Shown piece after piece: positions 52,366-62,919 of a stretch of 64,000 nucleotides of DNA (its first letter is position 1; the number at the start of each line of letters is the position of its first letter). Position numbers and translations under genes: made by a program. The notes beneath the pieces are model-generated. The model was not told the origin of the DNA. It did no database searches and was given only the letters and a program-made list of their open reading frames with translations. The DNA is taken from contig NZ_CP163444.1 in the NCBI RefSeq assembly GCF_041053105.1, positions 3,472,001 to 3,536,000 of the forward strand, in the 5' to 3' direction. Origin of the DNA: Streptomyces sp. R44 (GTDB lineage: Bacteria; Actinomycetota; Actinomycetes; Streptomycetales; Streptomycetaceae).

Positions 52366-52399
52366 GAGGGCCGGACCCCCGCGCGGGGGTCCGGCCCTC
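52366..52399. terminator. 34-bp perfect palindrome, bidirectional terminator
   Basis: Bases 52366-52382 are the exact reverse complement of 52383-52399. It lies between the convergent permease and cyclopropane synthase-like genes. Confidence 0.82.
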
Positions 52400-52406
52400 A
52401 CCCCGT

Positions 52407-53699
52407 TCACTCCTGCCAGACGCGCGGCCGCAGCGCCGTCCCGCTCGCCCCGGAGACGGGGGTCTTCACCGCGAGGAACTGGTTCACGCCGATCCGGTTG
52501 CGCTCGAAGGAGACCGCCGAGGCCGCCATGTAGAGCCGCCAGATCCGGGCCCGGCCGGGCGAGGTGAGCCGGACCGCCCGGTCCCAGTCGCCCTCCAGGT
52601 TGGCCACCCAGCGGCGCAGGGTGAGCGCGTAGTGCTCGCGGATCGCCTCCACGTCCCGGACCTCGAAGCCGGCGTCCTCAAGGGTCGTCAGGGTGCGTCC
52701 CATGGGGGCGAGTTCGCCGTCGGGGAAGACGTACGCGTCGATGAAGGCGTCGACCTCGTAGGCCTCCTCGTCGGGCTCGGGGCGCCGGGAGATCTGGTGG
52801 TTCAGGAGCCGCCCGCCGGGCTTGAGGAGGGCGTACAGGTCGTCGGCGTACTCCCGGTACTTCGCGGCGCCGACGTGCTCGGCCATGCCGATCGAGGAGA
52901 TCGCGTCGTACGGGCCGTCGGTGACGTCGCGGTAGTCCTGGACCCGGATCTCGATCAGGTCGGTGAGGCCCTCGTCGGCGACCCTCTTGCGGGCGTAGGC
53001 GGCCTGCTCGCGGGAGAGGGTGACGCCGACGACCTTGGCGCCGTACGCGCGGGCCGCGTGGATGGCCATGGAACCCCAGCCGCAGCCCACGTCGAGGAGC
53101 CGGTCGCCCTCCTTGAGGTTCAGCTTGCGGGCGATGAGGTCCAGCTTGTCGCGCTGGGCGTCCTCAAGGGTGCCGTTCTCGGTCCAGTACGCGCACGAGT
53201 AGACCATCGAGGGGCCGAGGACCAGCTCGTAGAAGTCGTTGCCCACGTCGTAGTGGTGACTGATCGCCTGCTTGTCCCGGCGCTTGCTGTGCCGGCTGCC
53301 GCTGCGGCCGCGCATCTCCTCGGCCGGGGCCTGCGGCGGCGGCAGGGGCCCGGCGAGCCGCAGCAGGGAGCGGGCGGCGGCGCGGAGCTTGGGATCGCGT
53401 ACGGAGTCCAGCAGGCCCCTGGCCTCCTCGCCGCGCTCCCACAGGAGGCCCGAGAGCCGGTCCAGGAGCTCGTAGAGGTCGCCCTCGACGTCGATCTCGC
53501 CGGCCACCCAGGCGCGGGCCAGGCCCAGTTCGCCGGGCTTCCAGATCATCCTCCGCAGGGCCCGGCGGTCGCGGACGATCAGGACGGGGCCGCCGGCGGG
53601 GCCGGCTTCACTGCCGTCCCAGGCTCGCAGACGGACCGGGAGCGGTCCTCCGAGGAGTTCCTCGGCGAGAGTCGTCAGCCGCGACGCGGCGTCGGCCAT
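52407..53699 (-). CDS. SAM-dependent methyltransferase, cyclopropane-fatty-acyl-phospholipid synthase family
   Basis: Enzyme of 430 residues that transfers a methylene or methyl from SAM to unsaturated acyl chains of phospholipids. Motifs are ISHHYDVGNDFYELVLGPSM, VYSCAYW, LLDVGCGWGSMAIHAA (SAM), VVGVTLSREQ, and IGMAEHVG, then AYVFPDGELAPMG. ATG 53699 has GGAGGTG at the right distance, while GTG 53708 sits inside that RBS. It may instead introduce branched methyl groups, as some family members do. Confidence 0.9.
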   Translation of the reverse strand: MADAASRLTTLAEELLGGPLPVRLRAWDGSEAGPAGGPVLIVRDRRALRRMIWKPGELGLARAWVAGEIDVEGDLYELLDRLSGLLWERGEEARGLLDSVRDPKLRAAARSLLRLAGPLPPPQAPAEEMRGRSGSRHSKRRDKQAISHHYDVGNDFYELVLGPSMVYSCAYWTENGTLEDAQRDKLDLIARKLNLKEGDRLLDVGCGWGSMAIHAARAYGAKVVGVTLSREQAAYARKRVADEGLTDLIEIRVQDYRDVTDGPYDAISSIGMAEHVGAAKYREYADDLYALLKPGGRLLNHQISRRPEPDEEAYEVDAFIDAYVFPDGELAPMGRTLTTLEDAGFEVRDVEAIREHYALTLRRWVANLEGDWDRAVRLTSPGRARIWRLYMAASAVSFERNRIGVNQFLAVKTPVSGASGTALRPRVWQE

Positions 53700-53807
53700 G
53701 GTGCACACCTCCGTGATCTCGTGCCCCAGAAATGCTCGTCACCAAGGGAACACCGTCCGTAGGCGTTTGCAGTCCCGGCGCCGCGCAACAAGTCGGCAAA
53801 ACACGCG

Positions 53808-53843
53808 AAGGGCCGTCCGCACCACGGATGGCGGACGGCCCTT
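53808..53843 (-). terminator. Terminator hairpin of the NDH-2 gene
   Basis: A 13-bp perfect stem, AAGGGCCGTCCGC with GCGGACGGCCCTT, with a 10-nt loop. On the minus strand it is followed by CGCGTGTTTT. It lies after the NADH dehydrogenase stop. Confidence 0.85.
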
Positions 53844-53896
53844 TTACGGCCTTGCGTGTACTGCTGGTACTGCCGGTACTACAGGGGTGCTACGGG

Positions 53897-55279
53897 TCAG
53901 GCCTTGGCCTTCTCCTGCGCCGGGGCGGCCGGCGCGGGGGCGGGCTTGGCCGCCTCGTAGAACTCCTCGCGCGGCGTCTCCATGGCACCGAGCGACACGA
54001 CCTCGCGCTTGAGGAACATGCCGAGGGTCCAGTCGGCGAAGACGCGGATCTTGCGGTTGAACGTCGGCATCGCCATGCCGTGGTAGCCACGGTGCATGTA
54101 CCAGGCGAGACGGCCCTTGAGCTTGATCTTCACCTTGCCCATGACGATCATCGCGACGCCCTTGTGCAGGCCGAGGCCGGCCACCGCGCCCTTGTTGGCG
54201 TGGCTGTACTCCTTCTGCGGGAAGCCGCGCATGCCGGCCACCACGTTGTCGCCGAGGACCTTGGCCTGGCGCAGGGCGTGCTGGGCGTTCGGCGGGCACC
54301 AGGCGCGCTCGCGCGGGACGCCGGCCTTGATCGCGGCCATGTCCGGGACCTGGGCGTTGTCGCCCGCGGCCCAGACGTAGTCCATGCCGTTGACCTGGAG
54401 CTTCTCGTTGCAGTCCACGTGGCCGCGGGGGCCGAGCGGCAGACCGAAGCGGGCGAGCGCCGGGTTCGGCTTCACACCGGCGGTCCAGACGATCGTGTTG
54501 GAGTCGACCTCAAGGCCGTTCTTCAGCACGACGTGACCGTCGATGCAGGAGTCCATGGAGGTCTCGAGGTAGATCTCGATCCCGCGGGACTCCAGGTGCT
54601 CCTTGCCGTACTGGCCGAGCTTGGGGCCGACCTCGGGAAGGATCTTGTCGGCCGCGTCGACCAGGACGAAGCGCATGTCCTCGCGCGACACGTTCTGGTA
54701 GTACTTCGCGGCGTCGCGGGCCATGTCCTCGACCTCGCCGATCGTCTCGGCGCCGGCGAAGCCACCACCGATGAAGACGAAGGTCAGCGCCTTGCGGCGG
54801 ACCTCCTCGTCGGTGGTCGAGTCGGCCTTGTCGAGCTGCTCGAGGACGTGGTTGCGCAGGCCGATGGCCTCCTCGATGCCCTTCATGCCGATGCCCTGCT
54901 CGGCGAGGCCGGGGATCGGGAAGGTGCGCGAGACCGCGCCCATCGAGATGACCAGGTAGTCGAACGGCAGCTCGTACGCCTCGCCGACGAGCGGCGCGAT
55001 CGTGGCGACCTTGCGGTCCTGGTCGATGGTGGTGACCCGGCCGGTGAGCACCTCGGCTCCGCGGACGACGCGTCGCAGCGGGACGACGACGTGACGCGGG
55101 GAGATGCTGCCGGCGGCGGCTTCGGGGAGGAAGGGCTGGTAGGTCATGTACGACCGCGGGTCGACGACCGTGACGGTCGCCTCCGCGTAGCGCATCTTCT
55201 TGAGGATGCGCCGAGCTGCGTACAGGCCTACGTACCCGCCGCCTACTACGAGGATCCTGGGACGCTCCGTGGTGCTCAT
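53897..55279 (-). CDS. ndh: Type II NADH dehydrogenase
   Basis: FAD-dependent single-subunit NADH:quinone oxidoreductase of 460 residues at the inner face of the membrane. It shows RILVVGGGYVGLYAARRI (FAD), YQPFLPEAAAGSI, FIGGGFAGAETIGEVEDMAR (NADH), VWTAGVKPNP and YVWAAGDNAQVPD, with the C-terminal membrane-binding region (about 365-440). ATG 55279 starts MSTTERPR. The upstream gap holds two Rex-like palindromes. Confidence 0.92.
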   Translation of the reverse strand: MSTTERPRILVVGGGYVGLYAARRILKKMRYAEATVTVVDPRSYMTYQPFLPEAAAGSISPRHVVVPLRRVVRGAEVLTGRVTTIDQDRKVATIAPLVGEAYELPFDYLVISMGAVSRTFPIPGLAEQGIGMKGIEEAIGLRNHVLEQLDKADSTTDEEVRRKALTFVFIGGGFAGAETIGEVEDMARDAAKYYQNVSREDMRFVLVDAADKILPEVGPKLGQYGKEHLESRGIEIYLETSMDSCIDGHVVLKNGLEVDSNTIVWTAGVKPNPALARFGLPLGPRGHVDCNEKLQVNGMDYVWAAGDNAQVPDMAAIKAGVPRERAWCPPNAQHALRQAKVLGDNVVAGMRGFPQKEYSHANKGAVAGLGLHKGVAMIVMGKVKIKLKGRLAWYMHRGYHGMAMPTFNRKIRVFADWTLGMFLKREVVSLGAMETPREEFYEAAKPAPAPAAPAQEKAKA

Positions 55280-55408
55280 GAGATCGAGTATCCACCCCTC
55301 CCCAGGGGGGTGCTCGTGCGCCCCTTCACAAGCTCTGTGGACACCTCTGCTACACTCCGCCGCCCACGTGATCCACGTCATGGTCCTGCAAAGGAACCGG
55401 GGTGCACT

Positions 55409-55425
55409 GGTGAACGTTGTTCACC
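55409..55425. promoter_or_regulatory. Rex-like operator 1 upstream of ndh
   Basis: GGTGAACGTTGTTCACC has perfect 7-bp arms and a 3-nt centre. It resembles the redox repressor Rex box (TGTGAA-4nt-TTCACA) but with one extra central base. It lies about 130 bp before the ndh start. Confidence 0.55.
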
Positions 55426-55587
55426 CCCCTTGAACTGGCCTGGAGAGCGGCCGTTAACGCTCAACCGGACTCCTGCTTCACACGATGGAAACATCGAGCG
55501 AATCGGCCTCCACACCTGCGAAAGGGCCCCGAGACGCCCCTCGGAGGGCCTAATGACCTTCCTCGGGCACCATCAGGGCCCTTTTCC

Positions 55588-55606
55588 TTGTGAAGAACTT
55601 CACGAA
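55588..55606. promoter_or_regulatory. Rex-like operator 2 upstream of ndh
   Basis: TTGTGAAGAACTTCACGAA contains GTGAA-4nt-TTCAC, the spacing of the Rex box. It is 309 bp from the ndh start, between ppx and the hairpin, so its role is less obvious. Confidence 0.5.
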
Positions 55607-55649
55607 CCTTTTCCGGCAGGGTGTCGCCGGAGGGCTCGATAGCCGCCCG

Positions 55650-56564
55650 CTATGCCACGGATAGGGCGATCCCATCGAGAATGTCGTGCTCGCTGACGAC
55701 GACCTCGGGGGCCCCGACGCGCTCCACGATCTCCCGCAGGACGAGGGCGCCGGCGATGATCACGTCGATCCGGCCGGGGTGGATGACGGGGATCGCGGCC
55801 CGCTCCTCGTGGGTGGAGGCGAGGAGCCGCTCGGTCACCTCGGCGACCTGCGCGGCGGAGATCCGGGCGTGGTGGATCTTCTCGGAGTCGTACTCGGGGA
55901 GACCGAGGGCGATCGCGGCGACCGTGGTGACCGAGCCGGCGAGCCCGACGAGGGTCTCGGCCGCGTCGATCGGGACGGTCTCGGCGGCCAGGTCGAGCGC
56001 GGTACGGACGTCGGCGCGGATCGCGGCGACCTCCTCGGCGGTCGGCGGGTCGTGGCGGACGTGCCGCTCGGTGAGCCGGACGCAGCCGATGTCGACGGAG
56101 CGGGCGGCCTCGACGTGCTTGTTGCCGACCACAAACTCGGTGGAGCCGCCGCCGATGTCCACGACGAGGCGACGGTCGTCCCCGTGCAGCTCGCCGGTGG
56201 CGCCGGTGAAGGAGAACTCGGCCTCCTGGTCGCCGGTGATGACCTCGGGCTCGACGCCCAGGATCTCCACGACCCCGTTCACGAAGTCCTGGCGGTTCTC
56301 GGCGTCGCGGGAGGCGGAGGTGGCGACGAAGCGGAGCCGCTCGGCGCCCAGCTCCTCGATGATCCCGGCGTACTCGCGGCAGGCCGCGAAGGTCCGCTCC
56401 AGGGCCTCGGGGGCGAGCCGGCCGGTCTTGTCGACGCCCTGCCCGAGCCGGACGATCGTCATCCGCCGGTCCAGCTCGATCAGCTCGCCCGTCTCGGGGT
56501 GGACGTCGGCGACGAGGAGGCGGATGGAGTTCGTACCGCAGTCGATTCCGGCGACCCGGGTCAC
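55650..56564 (-). CDS. Ppx/GppA phosphatase family protein
   Basis: Exopolyphosphatase/guanosine pentaphosphate phosphatase-like protein of 304 residues with an actin/hexokinase-like fold. Motifs are VAGIDCGTNSIRLLVADV (phosphate 1), LRFVATSASRDAENRQDF, VVDIGGGSTEFVVG (phosphate 2) and LVGLAGSVTTVAAIA. This is the short actinobacterial form. GTG 56564 overlaps the DUF501 stop (GTGA), so the two are translationally coupled. Confidence 0.93.
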   Translation of the reverse strand: MTRVAGIDCGTNSIRLLVADVHPETGELIELDRRMTIVRLGQGVDKTGRLAPEALERTFAACREYAGIIEELGAERLRFVATSASRDAENRQDFVNGVVEILGVEPEVITGDQEAEFSFTGATGELHGDDRRLVVDIGGGSTEFVVGNKHVEAARSVDIGCVRLTERHVRHDPPTAEEVAAIRADVRTALDLAAETVPIDAAETLVGLAGSVTTVAAIALGLPEYDSEKIHHARISAAQVAEVTERLLASTHEERAAIPVIHPGRIDVIIAGALVLREIVERVGAPEVVVSEHDILDGIALSVA

Positions 56565-57103
56565 TTCTCCCCGCCCTCCTTCTCGTCCCCGCACGGGTTC
56601 ACGCACGGGCCCTTCGCCCACCACTCCGGCAGCATCGCGAGCGCCTCGTCGCCGAACGGGTTCACGCCCGGTCCCGCGGCGAGCGAGTGGCCGACGAGGA
56701 CGTGCAGGCACTTGACCCGGTCCGGCATGCCGCCGGCGCTCGGGAAGCCCTCCAGGACCTCGATGGCGTCACGGCGGGCGATGTAGTCCTCGTGCGCGGC
56801 CCGGTAGGCGGCGGCGAGCTCCGGGTCGGTGGCGAGCCGGGCCTGCATCTCCTTCATGACCCCGTTGGCCTCCAGGGTGCCGATGGCCGAGGCCGCCCGG
56901 GGGCAGGTCAGGTAGTACGTGGTCGGGAACGGCGTGCCGTCGGGGAGCCGGGGCGCGGTCTCGACGACGTCCGGGTTGCCGCACGGGCAGCGGTGCGCGA
57001 TGGCGCGCAGGCCGCGGGGCGGGCGGCCGAGCTGGAGCTCGAAGGCGGCGATGTCCGTCTCGGTCGGCTCGGTGCGTTCGGTCTGCGGAGGGGGCGTTTC
57101 CAT
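56561..57103 (-). CDS. DUF501 domain protein
   Basis: Protein of 180 residues, a family found next to ppx, divIC and eno in actinobacteria. Motifs are FELQLGRPPRGLRAIAHRCP, CGNPDVVETAPRLPDGTPFP, TTYYLTCPRAASAIGTLEA, and MPDRVKCLHVLVGHSLAAGP. Conserved Cys residues (RCPCGNP) may bind metal. The C-terminus ends GDEKEGGEK. Function unknown; the conserved neighbourhood suggests a link to cell division or phosphate metabolism. Confidence 0.9.
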   Translation of the reverse strand: METPPPQTERTEPTETDIAAFELQLGRPPRGLRAIAHRCPCGNPDVVETAPRLPDGTPFPTTYYLTCPRAASAIGTLEANGVMKEMQARLATDPELAAAYRAAHEDYIARRDAIEVLEGFPSAGGMPDRVKCLHVLVGHSLAAGPGVNPFGDEALAMLPEWWAKGPCVNPCGDEKEGGEK

Positions 57104-57130
57104 GTCTGCCTTGTTCGTGTCGCGGAGGGG

Positions 57131-57601
57131 TCAGGGACGGTCGGCGTGGTCGACGCCGTCCCAGAGGTTGTCGTACCAGGGCCGGTCGGCCGCGCCCTGG
57201 TCGGCGCGGGGCCGTTGCTCCGCGTCGGGGTCGTTCACGGTGAAGCCGGTCTCGCCGGGGAGCAGGTAGTGCAGGTGCTCGCGGGCGAGGCGGCGGACGT
57301 AGGCCGGGTCCTGGAGGCGGGCCTTCTCGTCCTTCAGCTCCTCGACCCGCCGGGCGGCCTCGGCGGCCCTGCGCTCCTGCTCGGCGATCTCGCCCTGCTG
57401 GGAGACGTAGCTCCGCATCGGGTAGGCGAGCGCGACGACGAGGGAGCAGACCACGAGGGCGAGGAAGGCCGCGCGGCCGGTGAGCCGGGAGCGGCGGGCC
57501 TGGCGGCGGGTCTGGGAGCGGTAGACACGGGCGGCGGTCTGCTCGCCGAGCAGCTTGATCCGGGTCGCGGTCGAGAACCGGTCCCGGTCCTTCGCGGCCA
57601 T
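57131..57601 (-). CDS. divIC: Septum formation initiator, FtsB/DivIC family
   Basis: Protein of 156 residues with one membrane helix (AAFLALVVCSLVVALAYPM, about 44-62) and an extracellular coiled coil (GEIAEQERRAAEAARRVEEL), followed by the FtsB/DivIC-type motif DPAYVRRLAREHLHYLLPGE. It joins FtsL and others at the division septum. ATG 57601 begins MAAKDRDRFSTATRI. It lies 27 bp upstream of DUF501 on the same strand; position next to eno is conserved in actinobacteria. Confidence 0.88.
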   Translation of the reverse strand: MAAKDRDRFSTATRIKLLGEQTAARVYRSQTRRQARRSRLTGRAAFLALVVCSLVVALAYPMRSYVSQQGEIAEQERRAAEAARRVEELKDEKARLQDPAYVRRLAREHLHYLLPGETGFTVNDPDAEQRPRADQGAADRPWYDNLWDGVDHADRP

Positions 57602-57625
57602 GTCGTGTCGCCTCCCCTGTTCACG

Positions 57626-57670
57626 CGGACGTCCCCGCACACGGTACGGGACCGAGTGCGGGGACGTCCG
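57626..57670 (-). terminator. Terminator hairpin after enolase
   Basis: A 14-bp perfect stem (57626-57639 with 57657-57670) with a loop that has its own CGGT/ACCG pairs. It lies between eno and divIC, so divIC probably depends on its own promoter or readthrough. Confidence 0.75.
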
Positions 57671-57691
57671 TATCTACAGCGTCAGGCCTGT

Positions 57692-60178
<2,487 letters not shown>

Positions 60179-60443
60179 GCGCGACGACTGTTCCCATCGG
60201 CCGACGGCAGGATTCGGCGTTTCGGTCGACGGGGCCCGCGGTGGCGAGCGGTGACGACCGTAGACACAGACCCACCGGAAGTTCAAAGAGGCTCATTGCG
60301 GAAATATCGCCCCTGCTTGCCCTCCGGTGGGCGGTGTTTGTGCAGGTGAGAGGTGACGGAAGCAAAGTTTGCGGACGTGACACGCCAGTTGGGACGAAGA
60401 GACCCATGTCTCACTTGCCCAGAACCGGACATAAGCCCGCGAA
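60179..60443. other. Region upstream of the c-di-AMP riboswitch
   Basis: The rest of the gap between the two Rpf genes, 265 bp. It probably contains the promoter of the riboswitch-controlled gene (AT-rich part near 60278-60316, GGAAGTTCAAAGAGGCTCAT) and the 3' end of the upstream gene's transcript. No gene is visible. Confidence 0.5.
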
Positions 60444-61454
60444 CTAGCCTTCCGCCGCCACCGAACCGATCGTCAGGTCAAGGCTCTGACCAGGCAGGAT
60501 GAGATCCGGATCGGCGCCCACCGTCCGCTTGTTGGCGTCGTAGAGGGCGGTCCAGCCTCCGGGGAGTTCGTTCTCCTCCGCAATGCCGGACAGGCTGTCG
60601 CCCGGCCGCACGGTGTACTCGCCCGAAGTGCCCTGACTGTCCGTTGCGCCCGAATTCGCCGCTTCGTCGGTCACCGGAGTGGCGTCGACCTTCTCCGCGG
60701 GCTTGCCCGTGCCCGACGCGTGTCGGCCGGTTTCGGACGAGTTGCCCGTTGCGCCGGTTTCCTCCGGGGCGGCGTCACCCCGGTGCTTGCCGGTGCCGGG
60801 CGTGGCCGACGGCACGTCACCCTTCGGCGTCTCAGACGAATCCGGCGTACCGGGCGTAACGGACGCGTCGGGCGTGACCGGGGCCGCGGGCGTGGTCGGC
60901 GCGGCGGGAGTGGCGGAGGTCGCCGGAGCGGTCGGCGTGGCGGGCGTCACGGCGGTGGTGGACGTGGCGGACCGCCCGGCGGACGACCCTTCGCCGCCCG
61001 CGGTGCGGTTGGACTCGGGGAGGGGGCCCGTGGGGGTGGTCGGGACGACGGTCGGGCCGGGGTTCACGCCGGTGGCCTTGCCGTCGTTCTTCAGGCCGGC
61101 GATCGGCGCGCAGGTGGCCCAGTCGTTGCTGCCCGCGTCGAGGGCCTTCTCGGCCACCGCGATCTGCTGGGCGCGGCTGGCGAGGTCGGGGCTGGGGGCG
61201 TAGGCGAGGCCGCCGTTCCGCTCCCAGCTGTCCTGGGTGAACTGGAGGCCGCCGTACATGCCGTTGCCGAAGTTGGCGCTCCACTGGCCGCCGGACTCGC
61301 ACTCGGCGACCCGGTCCCAGGTGGTGGCGTCGGCGGCGGAGGCGGATCCGGTGGCGAGCAGCGGCAGCGCCATGGCGGATCCGGTGACGCCCGCGGCGAC
61401 GACGATGGCGGGGGCCTGACGGGGGCGACGGTGTCGTCCGTTCCCGGAACGCAT
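60444..61454 (-). CDS. Rpf-type transglycosylase with LysM domain, long Thr/Pro linker
   Basis: Second Rpf-type enzyme, 336 residues from ATG 61454. A signal peptide (about 1-38, GSASAAD) is followed by WDRVAECESGGQWSANFGNG and MYGGLQFTQDSWERNGGL (catalytic Glu in CESGG), with Cys in WATCAPI. A linker of about 160 residues is rich in Ala, Thr, Pro, Gly and Ser and is probably glycosylated. The C-terminal LysM is YTVRPGDSLSGIAEENELPG, then DLILPGQSLDL. It has no riboswitch upstream, unlike its neighbour. The 5' region has a GTGACGG/CCGTCAC stem. Confidence 0.9.
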   Translation of the reverse strand: MRSGNGRHRRPRQAPAIVVAAGVTGSAMALPLLATGSASAADATTWDRVAECESGGQWSANFGNGMYGGLQFTQDSWERNGGLAYAPSPDLASRAQQIAVAEKALDAGSNDWATCAPIAGLKNDGKATGVNPGPTVVPTTPTGPLPESNRTAGGEGSSAGRSATSTTAVTPATPTAPATSATPAAPTTPAAPVTPDASVTPGTPDSSETPKGDVPSATPGTGKHRGDAAPEETGATGNSSETGRHASGTGKPAEKVDATPVTDEAANSGATDSQGTSGEYTVRPGDSLSGIAEENELPGGWTALYDANKRTVGADPDLILPGQSLDLTIGSVAAEG

Positions 61455-61548
61455 AGGAGGGCCTTTCGCGTGACGGCTGAGACTGCCGGGAAACGTAGCG
61501 GTATTCGAACGCCCGTCACAAGTCGATCGCCCCGCGATCACGTGAAGA

Positions 61549-62832
61549 TCACATTTCTGATGGCTCGTCAGCGACCAACACGGGTACGGAAGGGGAGAAC
61601 TCCACCGGAAGCGTGCGCAAACCACGCATGATGAGCCCACCGCGCCACCGGAGTTCGGACGGGTCGGCGGCAAGTCGCAGATCCGGCAGGCGAGTCAGCA
61701 GGGTCGCGAGCGCCGTCTGCCCTTCGAGGCGGGCGAGCGGTGCGCCGAGGCAGTAGTGGATGCCGTGCCCGTAGCCGAGGTGCTGGTTGTCACGCCGGGC
61801 GAGGTCGAGGGTGTCCGGCCCGTCGAACCGCGCCGGGTCCCGGTCGGCGGCGGCGAGCACCACGAGCACCGGGTCGCCCGCCGGGATCTCCTGCCCGCCG
61901 ATGGTCAGCGCCCGTGTCGCGTACCGCCAGGTCGCCATCTCCACGGGCCCGTCGTACCGCAGCAGCTCCTCGACGCCGGTCTCCAGAAGCCCGGTCTCCC
62001 CGGCGGCGAGCGAGGCCTGGAGCCGCGCCCGCTGCTCCGGATGCCGGAGAAGCGCGTAAAGCCCGTTTCCTACCAGATTGACGGTGGTCTCGAAGCCGGC
62101 GAAGAGCAGGATGAACGCCATGGCGGCGGCCTCGTTCTCGGTGAGGTGCTCGCCGTGGTCGGAGGCCTTGATGAGACCCGAGATCAGGTCGTCGCCCGGC
62201 TCCTCGCGCTTGCGGTGGATCAGCTCCGCGAGATAGCCGCGCATCTTCTTCACCGACCGGGCGACCCCGCCGCGCGGCCCCCCGCCGTGCCGGATCATCA
62301 TCCCGGCCCAGTCCCGGAAGTCGTCCTGGTCCTCCGCCGGCACCCCGAGCAGGTCGCAGATCGCGTAGATGGGCAGCGGGAAGGCGAACTCGTGGATGAG
62401 GTCGGCGCTCCCCCGCGCCACGAACGAGTCGATGAGCCGGTCCGTCAGCTCCTGCACGCGCGGCGTGAACTCCGCGACCCGGCGCGGGGTGAAGGCCTTC
62501 GACACGAGCCGCCGCAGCCGGGTGTGGTCCGGCGGGTCGATGTTGAGCAGATGCGTCATCAGCTCGGCCTTGCGCTCGCCCGGGATGCCCGTCTTCCCCT
62601 TCGCGTGCGGCGACTCGTCGTGGTGCGCCGGGTTCTTGGAGAGCCGCTGGTCCGCGAGGGCCTGCCGGGCGTCCGCGTACCGGGTCACGAGCCAGGCCTC
62701 GACCCCGCTGGGCAGCGTCGTCCGGTGCACGGGCGCGTGCTCGCGCAGCCAGGCGTAGGCGGGATACGGATCGCTCGCGAACTCCCAGGTGAAGAGCTCG
62801 GGCGCGGGGGCGGGGCCGGGGGTCGTACTCAC
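61549..62832 (-). CDS. Cytochrome P450
   Basis: Haem-thiolate monooxygenase of 427 residues from GTG 62832 (ATG 62865 is the other option; neither has a clear RBS). Motifs are AFILLFAGFETTVNLVGNG (oxygen-binding helix I), GVEELLRYDGPVEMATWRYA (E-x-x-R near the start) and the haem loop LGYGHGIHYCLGAPLARLEG. Bacterial soluble type, partner ferredoxin not in the window. The flavohaemoglobin gene is divergent, 87 bp away; a redox link is speculative. Substrate unknown. Confidence 0.92.
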   Translation of the reverse strand: MSTTPGPAPAPELFTWEFASDPYPAYAWLREHAPVHRTTLPSGVEAWLVTRYADARQALADQRLSKNPAHHDESPHAKGKTGIPGERKAELMTHLLNIDPPDHTRLRRLVSKAFTPRRVAEFTPRVQELTDRLIDSFVARGSADLIHEFAFPLPIYAICDLLGVPAEDQDDFRDWAGMMIRHGGGPRGGVARSVKKMRGYLAELIHRKREEPGDDLISGLIKASDHGEHLTENEAAAMAFILLFAGFETTVNLVGNGLYALLRHPEQRARLQASLAAGETGLLETGVEELLRYDGPVEMATWRYATRALTIGGQEIPAGDPVLVVLAAADRDPARFDGPDTLDLARRDNQHLGYGHGIHYCLGAPLARLEGQTALATLLTRLPDLRLAADPSELRWRGGLIMRGLRTLPVEFSPSVPVLVADEPSEM

Positions 62833-62919
62833 GTCACGACGGTACAGGGCGGGCCCTGACGTCACGTTCGTGGAGAACCTGTGATCAAGAGGTGCATGTC
62901 GTGCCCTAGATTCTTGTCG

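Larger units (their letters stand above)
55280..55649 (-). promoter_or_regulatory. Upstream region of ndh and 3' region of ppx
   Basis: This 370-bp gap has the ndh promoter and an inverted repeat AAAGGGCCC (about 55515) with GGGCCCTTT (about 55576), a possible terminator of the upstream ppx gene. Rex-like boxes are listed separately. Confidence 0.5.

Noticed and set aside
49642..52410. Open frame of 922 codons on the minus strand
   Set aside because: It is antisense to the ABC permease, whose frame has clear FtsX features; the shadow is Gly/Asp/Val/Arg-rich with no domain.
61455..61548. Possible second c-di-AMP riboswitch before the longer Rpf gene
   Set aside because: The ydaO blocks are absent; only a short GTGACGG/CCGTCAC stem is visible.
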